Source of the DNA: Linnemannia schmuckeri
Lineage: Eukaryota > Mortierellomycota > Mortierellomycetes > Mortierellales > Mortierellaceae
Assembly: GCA_029449235.1 (NCBI GenBank)
Contig: JANATG010000005.1
Span: 1,736,001 to 1,800,000, forward strand
Length of the DNA: 64,000 nt
Direction of reading: 5' to 3'
Numbering within the stretch: the first letter of the stretch is position 1; the number at the start of each line of letters is the position of its first letter. Below, piece by piece: positions 58,289-64,000 of this stretch. The position numbers and the translations under genes were made by a program. The notes beneath the pieces were generated by a model. The model searched no databases and was not told the DNA's origin. It saw only the letters and a program-made list of their open reading frames with translations.

Positions 58289-61200
58289 CTATGATGGAAA
58301 GCTATTTTTTTTCCGCCGAGGTCGTCGAGGGCCGCTGAGGTCTTCGGATGCTGGACGTGGAGTCGCTTTGGCAGTTTGTTGTGGAGCAGCACTGCTCGAG
58401 GAGATACCGCTTGTTGTAGAGCTGCTTTCTTCTTCCGCAGGGTTGGGTTCATCGTTCCTGTTGATCCCGGTGTATAGCACGTATGTTACGAGATTGTTGT
58501 CACGCTCTCTCTGCATTCGACTCTCAAACTCGACCTTGTCCTTTTCAGACTACTTCCAAGAAAGAAATGCACAGGAGGCATCCCAGTCAAGCTCGTCAGA
58601 TATAGAGGCCTTGGTCTTGGATGACTTGGGGCCTAATGCGTTGGAGGCGGAGGTCTTGGTTGCTTTGGGGGCGGGGGTCTCGGATGCTTTGGAAACAGAG
58701 TTCTTGGCCTTGGATGCCTCAGGATCTTCTGCCTGAGGTGTCTTGGAAGAGGGAATCTCAGTCTCGAGTTTGGATGACTTGGCTCAGGGATTCTTATGCA
58801 AGGATGGGAAGGTCTTGGTTGCGTAATCGTTCCAATGCATTCACCACAGCCTCTTGGTCACACCACGCGGGAACTGGAGGTAGCTGTAGGCCCATGAATC
58901 CTCTACAATCAGCGGCTTGTCCGAGATTTTGTTGCAACTGTGTTACGGTATAGCAGCACCTGCATTCGGATAGTAGAGCTTGACCTTGTGTGTCTTGCAG
59001 GGAGGTGACCTCGGACAAAGTCCGATAAAGAGAGCAATCTTGTTGTGGCATTCATGAGTAGGCTGTTCAAGATACTTGGTGTTGCTGGCGTACCTCGCAT
59101 CGTCGACCCTGACCTACTTTTCACTGCGCAACAATCGATCCAGCTTACACCAGCCGCAGAAAGCGAGCAAGACATCCACCGCCATCGTGACACGCCATAG
59201 ACGTTCGTACTCTTCCCTGCTCGGATCATTGTCAATATTGCCAGGCTCAAAGATGATTCGCTTCTTCAACCTACCCAGCTGCTCAACATCCAGGCTCTGT
59301 AACGTCTCGTTGATAAATCGTCCCAAGCAACTTGTTTCAGCAGCAACCTCCTCCAAAACAGAATAAACAAGTCGATATCGTGGAGCTCCATGCTTTTCGA
59401 TCGATGCCTTGGCAAGTTCTCGCGGATTGTGTCCTGTTGTCGTTTTGGTGAATGAAATCTTGTCCACTGCGGTCTGTCGATCGTCGATCCACTCCAAAAT
59501 GTCGGTTTGCTCCTTCAGTGTGGCCTGCTCAAACATCTCGTGCGGGTACATGATCGAAATTAGGGTTTGATGATCGACGTTCGTTACAACCTTCTCTGCC
59601 TTCTTGGTGTTCACGGTCTTGCCCTTCCCTAAGACAATCTCATCACTCTCCACGACAGCCTCGCCGGTCTCGCTCTCCGTGCCCTCGTCACTCTTTGCAG
59701 TCTCTACGCCATAGCACATGTGCGGATTCTTTCGCTTGGTCAGAAAGCATTCACGGCACTTGCCACAGCAAACGTACGTATGCACATATGGGTCCTTTGA
59801 TGGTCTGGTGGGTTGAGCGAGAAGGATAATAGCGCCAAACCATTGGTTCTCTCTTCGCACACTGTCTGCAAACAGCTCGTCCTGGCGTTTCTTCAGTCCT
59901 GACTCTGTAATCTTGTCAAAATAGGGTCCACTGGCTCGTGCAGCAGAAAGCAAGGAAACATTCTCACCGAGATCCATGATATACTTTTTGGTGGCATCCA
60001 GATCATCTTTGAAAGCCACAGGCATGTAGGGACGATAATTGCCGGTGCCTCGCTCGTGGTCCAACCTGAAAGCCTCGACGATATTGTTGGCCTGGTCTTC
60101 ACGTTCCAGAGGGTGGCAGGAACCGACCGTAAAGGCGCTCTTCTATTATGCAACACAGCAAAAATGAACAAGCATTGGATTAGAATATTGGAGCAGTAGT
60201 CAGTACTAGTACTGCGTGCAGCCCATGTTCATTTAGTAAATGAATCTCTTCATATGTGCAAAACAGCTTGAAACAAAAACAATACCTCCTGGCGCCCTTT
60301 AGTCATGTTATCAATTCTTGACTTGATACGCTCTTTGATGGCGATGGGATCTTGCTGGAGTCTGCGTTCAAGACCAGCCTTGGCACATTTGCTCTTCAGC
60401 TCGTTGCTCTCGCTCTTGACCACCTCTTTGATATCGTTAATCAAGGCTTCGATCCCGCAATCCCTGAGAGAGTCTACGATCCTGTTCTTGAGGTCCAACA
60501 GCTCATTGTATGAGGTGGAGCAAGACAAACGCGCAAAATCGACAAGATGAGAAATGGCGACAATATATGCAAGCTTAATTAAAAAATTGAGCTCGCACTG
60601 CTTTGGCGCCAAAGTTGGATCGTGGAACATGTTGCCTGGCCATCCGCGGGAGGCTGTATTATTGGGGTCGTCTTTATAGGAGGGGTCGAGAGGAGACCGA
60701 CCAAAATTCGACACTAGCGATTGGTGACTGCATTCGCGTTTACTGGTCAGACAATCGACAAAGTCTTGAGGAGCAGAAGTGGACTTCCAGGACAGACCCA
60801 GGTAGTTTTGGTGAAATGTGGACAGGGCCTCCTTCGAGTGAGTGACGACAAGGAGAGGACGAGCCGTCAAGAGATAGCTTGACAGAAACATCATAGCAAG
60901 CTGTCTTTCGCTGTGTGTCGTGGTACACGGCCAGAGATCCGTGCGGATTTAGGGAAAGACGTCTGCAGAGTCGATTCCGTTGACGGCACTAATAGCACAG
61001 CGTCATAGATGATACTCGAGCTGGGGGGCAGGTCCGGCAGAGTTTGTCGAATAGGCGAATCTGCCCTTGAGTGCCTCAGCAGTTATGTCCTTTGTTATAA
61101 AAGCGGAAAGGGTTCTGCTATTGATTTAAGTAGGATAGGTACCGTCGTTGATGATTTCATCCAGGCAGGTTGTATTGGCAACAGCCTCGTTCTCGGCCTT

Positions 61201-62316
61201 GCTGAACAAATAGTGGTGATGCATTCTTTGAAAGTGTTTTTTAAGCTCCTTGGCAAGGGTAGGGTGTTGGTGATCGGCGACGGTGGTGGCGTTGGCGGCG
61301 ATGGCAACGACATTATAATGTTCCATGGGGTCCCTGATGTATTGTTGCAGGTGATCGAGTTGGGTGAGGAGGGAGCTGGGAATGGCCCATGGGTAAGTGA
61401 ACCTACCTTTGGCAGAGTTTGCCAAATGTGGGCCGCCAAGAGCAATCAAATTTCGCTTCAGGTCCTGTGCGATGGTGTCCAGACGAAAAGCAGTACGGGT
61501 GTCGCGTGTTGATGGTTCTTATCTGATGAGGTGCTTCCATTCGTATATCTCAATCTTGATACCAGCTTCATGAAGGACTTCAGATAGGGTCGAAATCCTT
61601 GAATACTTGGCACGCGAGATGTTATCAGTCGAGCGCTCTTCAATGGCAAATTTGGTGATGCCGATGTGGAAGACTGATATAGCGTTTTGCTTGGGGAGGC
61701 GGTCCAAAATCGACTGAGCCCATTCCACGTCGGCGTAGTTATCACGGTAGAACTCGAGGGTTCCTCGAGGCACACGTAGATGTCTCAAGTAGAAGCGAAT
61801 CGACGATCCTATCGAAAAATAAATTGGGAAAATGACTCCATATTAGTTTTTCCTCCTATGTTAGTGCCAGTTCTCTCTACAAAAGAGAGGGAGGGATATC
61901 ATCACCAGTAACGATAACAAGTAGACGGATTGATATACCTGGGTTGGCTGGATGTACTCATCCTCCTCTTCTTGCGACATAAGAACTATTGGAAATTGAG
62001 TTGGGTCGAAAAGAGGGTCGCTCAGCTTTTGAGCACATTGGAATGTTTATCCACGAAGAAGCGTAGAAATGGAGCCAACGTCGTTCGTTATCGATTGGAT
62101 GCCGTTGCAAGTGCGACCCCTGCTGACCAGTTGAAGGCAGAGGTCCCGGAGGCTAGTAGCGGTGCTCTGTGCCATGGTTTGAATAACAAATATTTTTTGG
62201 AACAACATGTGTAGGATGTGATAGAAAGAGGGAAGTAAAAGGGCGACAAAGAAGGCTATGGCGGTTGCGGCCGCCAAAAAAGTGGTAACAGATGGGTGAA
62301 GGGAAAGGAATAACAA
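58289..62316 (-). pseudogene. Long multi-exon reading frame with many in-frame stops; family unknown
   Basis: A coding-like minus-strand frame runs from about 61808 to 60286, crosses a clean GT-AG intron (60285-60143, phase 0) and continues from 60142 to 58289. In the same frame stops occur at 61519, 61126, 61003, 60949, 59114, 58943, 58841, 58784 and 58550, yet no frameshift is needed. A further 5' exon candidate starts at 62202 (MAQSTATSLRDL) with a stop at 62047; joining it through a 130-bp intron (61938-61809) would shift frame by one. The longest open piece (60064-59114, 316 codons) contains a CCGKCRECF...KNPHMC cysteine cluster. Near 61.7 kb AISVFHIGITKF...ERSTDN weakly resembles a GIY-YIG nuclease core. 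The C-terminal part is Lys/Ser/Ala-rich and low in complexity. I do not recognise the protein. Confidence 0.6.
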
Positions 62317-63084
62317 GTAGGAAAAATGAAGCTATAGAAACAACCAAACGAACAAAAGGAGCAAGGAAAATGGCGGATAGATAAGTTTTTTAGTGTGGAG
62401 CAAAAGTGAGCGAGAAAGAGAGAGAGGAAGTGGCAAGGATAAAGTAAAAATGAAAAAAGGGTGGAAGAACAATGAAGAGAAGCAAGGTGAGGAAAGAAAG
62501 GAAGACAGAAGAATGTCGGTCGACAGAAGTTGTTGCGCAAGATTGCAACAAGTTCGTGGGTGATGAAGAGAGATGATCACAGACATAGATGCAGTTGACA
62601 ATGCATCAACCAACCTTTGATAGTTGTGTGGTAATCTCCACAGCTGTAGAGAGGGTGTGGTACGAAAAAAAAATGAGGTATTAAAAAGGCTTATTATTGA
62701 ATCAAAGGATCGACTGATTGTGAGACAATGCGTCTTTTTTCCAACTTTGATGCTGTGAAATTGTTTCCATGAAATAATAGACATCTGTAGTCCTCCTGTT
62801 TCAACCGTTGTAACCGCCACAATGGCATTTGCATAGCACAGCAATATTGTAAACTTACCTTCGCCTTTTAATGAATAGTTAAGCATGAAAGTTAACATAT
62901 TTCTGCGCCTTTCTGTTCTTTCTATCTGGAGCAGTCCCTCGTCCATCACATACATAGCACAAGCAACACACACACCACGCATACACAGCACATGTATATC
63001 CATAGATAGCTAGCTTTCTCTCACCCAATTCAAACTTGCAGATGTTTTTCCCTTCTGTACACTATACGCGTTGTCTTGAAACAA
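62317..63084. other. Intergenic up to the inversion breakpoint
   Basis: Minus-strand pyrimidine-rich at 62210-62510 (possible leader of the decayed gene). No supported gene; the 223-codon minus-strand frame ending at 62332 is low-complexity. The right edge, near 63,085, is where similarity to HOG1 intron 1 begins. Confidence 0.45.
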
Positions 63085-63410
63085 ACACGATGACTATTTG
63101 CTAACTGCCACTGGCTTCTCTCTCTATACCATTAGTTATGTCTCGTTTCCTTTTACTTCGGATCACAGTAACTAACCATCCATCTCCATTCTATCAATAG
63201 TTCTGGATTTATTGGATAGCATATTGGTATTCAACTTCTAAGAAGCACATCACCGCAGGAGACGCATTGTATGACTGACCCTTTGGCGATGCTGACTTAT
63301 CCATTGATACCTGAAAGGTCATTGATATACAGCGAAATTCTGGATTTCTACCATGTCGATGAGAGCCAGGCCAACTTTATGGTGACATTCTTACTACTGT
63401 CGGTTCCCAT
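63085..63410 (+). pseudogene. HOG1 duplicate, 3' fragment with large internal deletion
   Basis: It begins in sequence matching HOG1 intron 1 (GATGACTATTT), passes the exon 2 acceptor (TTAGTTATGTC), then jumps into HOG1 intron 11 (CGTTTCCTTTT.CTT.GGATC). It continues through the intron 11 acceptor into exon 12 (CTGGATTTATTGGATAGCAT). About 1.75 kb of kinase sequence is missing. A second deletion of about 75 bp removes the middle of exon 12, and stops and substitutions follow. The [15 protein letters not shown] segment is still legible. Introns are kept, so this is DNA duplication and not a retrocopy. Not functional. Confidence 0.85.
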
Positions 63411-63624
63411 GCTGGAAAAGAGGAGGAAAGAAATGCAAAAAAAGGAGGAGAGGGAGAAGGATTCATCCAAGAGTGCGAATGTATACGGGATGGCTTGTCA
63501 GGTATCCAATGACATCGTCGTAATCAAGAGGTTCTGATTGGTGCTCCAACGGTGTCTCTTTTATCAGAATAAACGTGGTGACGGCGTGATAATAGTTGCC
63601 TTATTGAATAACCAGCTGGCGCTG

Positions 63625-64000
63625 TCAAAGCTCCAACCCATTCTGCCACCTCTTCAACCGTCTCGCATAATCCTCTGGTGACTCCAAAGGAAAAGAACGA
63701 GGCTTTAGCGGAACCTCTGGGATTCTATTCCTGACCTGGTCCAAATATTGCCGAATGTATCCTGTAAAAACTCATTTCTTTTCCTCCTCCAAGGCGTCAG
63801 AATTCCATGCCTCGACCAGAACCAACGACTGAATGATGTGAATGTTGCTCACAAACCCAAAGAAAGGCACTCCTTGGCTGTAATCGTTCGAAGTGACCAC
63901 AGATACTAGAAGGAATTTGACGGAATCTCCGAGCCGGTTGTCGTCTATGACTCCCTTCTTGATATAGGCTATACAGCCACCGGGTGCCCTTGGGTCAATG
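63625..64000 (-). pseudogene. Partial unknown reading frame at the window edge, one in-frame stop
   Basis: A minus-strand frame is open from the window edge (63999) to a TGA at 63772, and continues in the same frame for 48 more codons to a TGA at 63625. Readable segments include CIAYIKKGVIDDNRLGDSVK, VPFFGFVSNIHIIQSLVLVE and, after the stop, YIRQYLDQVRNRIPEVPLKP. Sequence complexity is that of a real protein. The internal TGA makes a pseudogene likely, unless the piece after it belongs to another exon. No family recognised; the N-terminal part lies beyond the window. Confidence 0.5.

Noticed and set aside
62332..63003. 223-codon minus-strand frame near the right end
   Set aside because: Mostly Ser/Phe/Leu/Cys from pyrimidine-rich sequence; it crosses the presumed leader of a decayed gene. 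No domain.
1..64000. CRISPR arrays, bacterial operons, riboswitches, rRNA
   Set aside because: None seen. The window is eukaryotic and intron-rich; the simple repeats lack the spacer structure of CRISPR arrays.

Overview
The window is nuclear DNA of a filamentous fungus, most likely an early-diverging Mucoromycota lineage of the Mortierella type. The evidence is elongation factor 3 (fungus-specific), a TGY-type Hog1 MAP kinase, the chitin-synthase activator Skt5, a fungal NBR1, and dense short GT-AG introns (up to 11 per gene) in genes whose closest recognisable relatives are fungal. The lineage call is inference; no rRNA is present.

Layout, left to right. 1-3.6 kb: 5' and central part of EF-3 (minus). 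5.3-10.8 kb: class V myosin (minus). 13.4-16.2 kb: BAP31/Yet-like ER protein and a DUF1764 protein (both minus). 16.4-25.7 kb: a co-oriented plus-strand run of a LETM1-domain mitochondrial protein, the pyridoxal-phosphate synthase glutaminase subunit (Sno1/Pdx2), an Env7/STK16-like kinase and a PDK/BCKDK-family mitochondrial kinase. 26.9-32.6 kb: a tandem array of LEA2/DUF3712-like surface proteins (two intact, one decayed copy between them). 32.9-36.8 kb: Skt5-like Sel1-repeat protein (minus), divergent from an NBR1-like autophagy receptor (38.4-41.4 kb, plus). 42.3-45.7 kb: glycogen branching enzyme (plus). 45.9-46.9 kb: tRNA-Asn with a 5'-truncated LINE inserted next to it, bounded by a 15-bp target-site duplication. 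47.8-50.1 kb: a G-protein alpha subunit (minus), divergent across a 4.1-kb gene-poor region from HOG1 (54.2-56.5 kb, plus).

The right end (56.6-64 kb) is rearranged, decayed DNA. A second HOG1 copy is split into an inverted promoter/exon-1 piece just after HOG1 and a direct-orientation 3' piece near 63.1 kb. The simplest reading is an inversion of about 6.5 kb through intron 1 of a duplicate. Inside the inverted block lie a 157-bp TA-flanked MITE and a long minus-strand reading frame interrupted by many in-frame stops with almost no frameshifts.

Functionally the intact genes are housekeeping, trafficking, signalling and wall genes: translation elongation (EF-3), actin cargo transport (myosin V), wall synthesis (Skt5), selective autophagy (NBR1), glycogen (Glc3), vitamin B6 (Sno1), mitochondrial ion and carbon control (LETM1, PDK family), and stress and G-protein signalling (Hog1, G-alpha). 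No operon-like logic is expected. The least ordinary items are the Cys/Lys/Asn-rich symmetric cassette exon in NBR1, a 5-nt microexon in G-alpha, the broken HOG1 duplicate with inversion, the LINE beside a tRNA gene, the MITE, and the nonsense-riddled but frame-preserving pseudogene.
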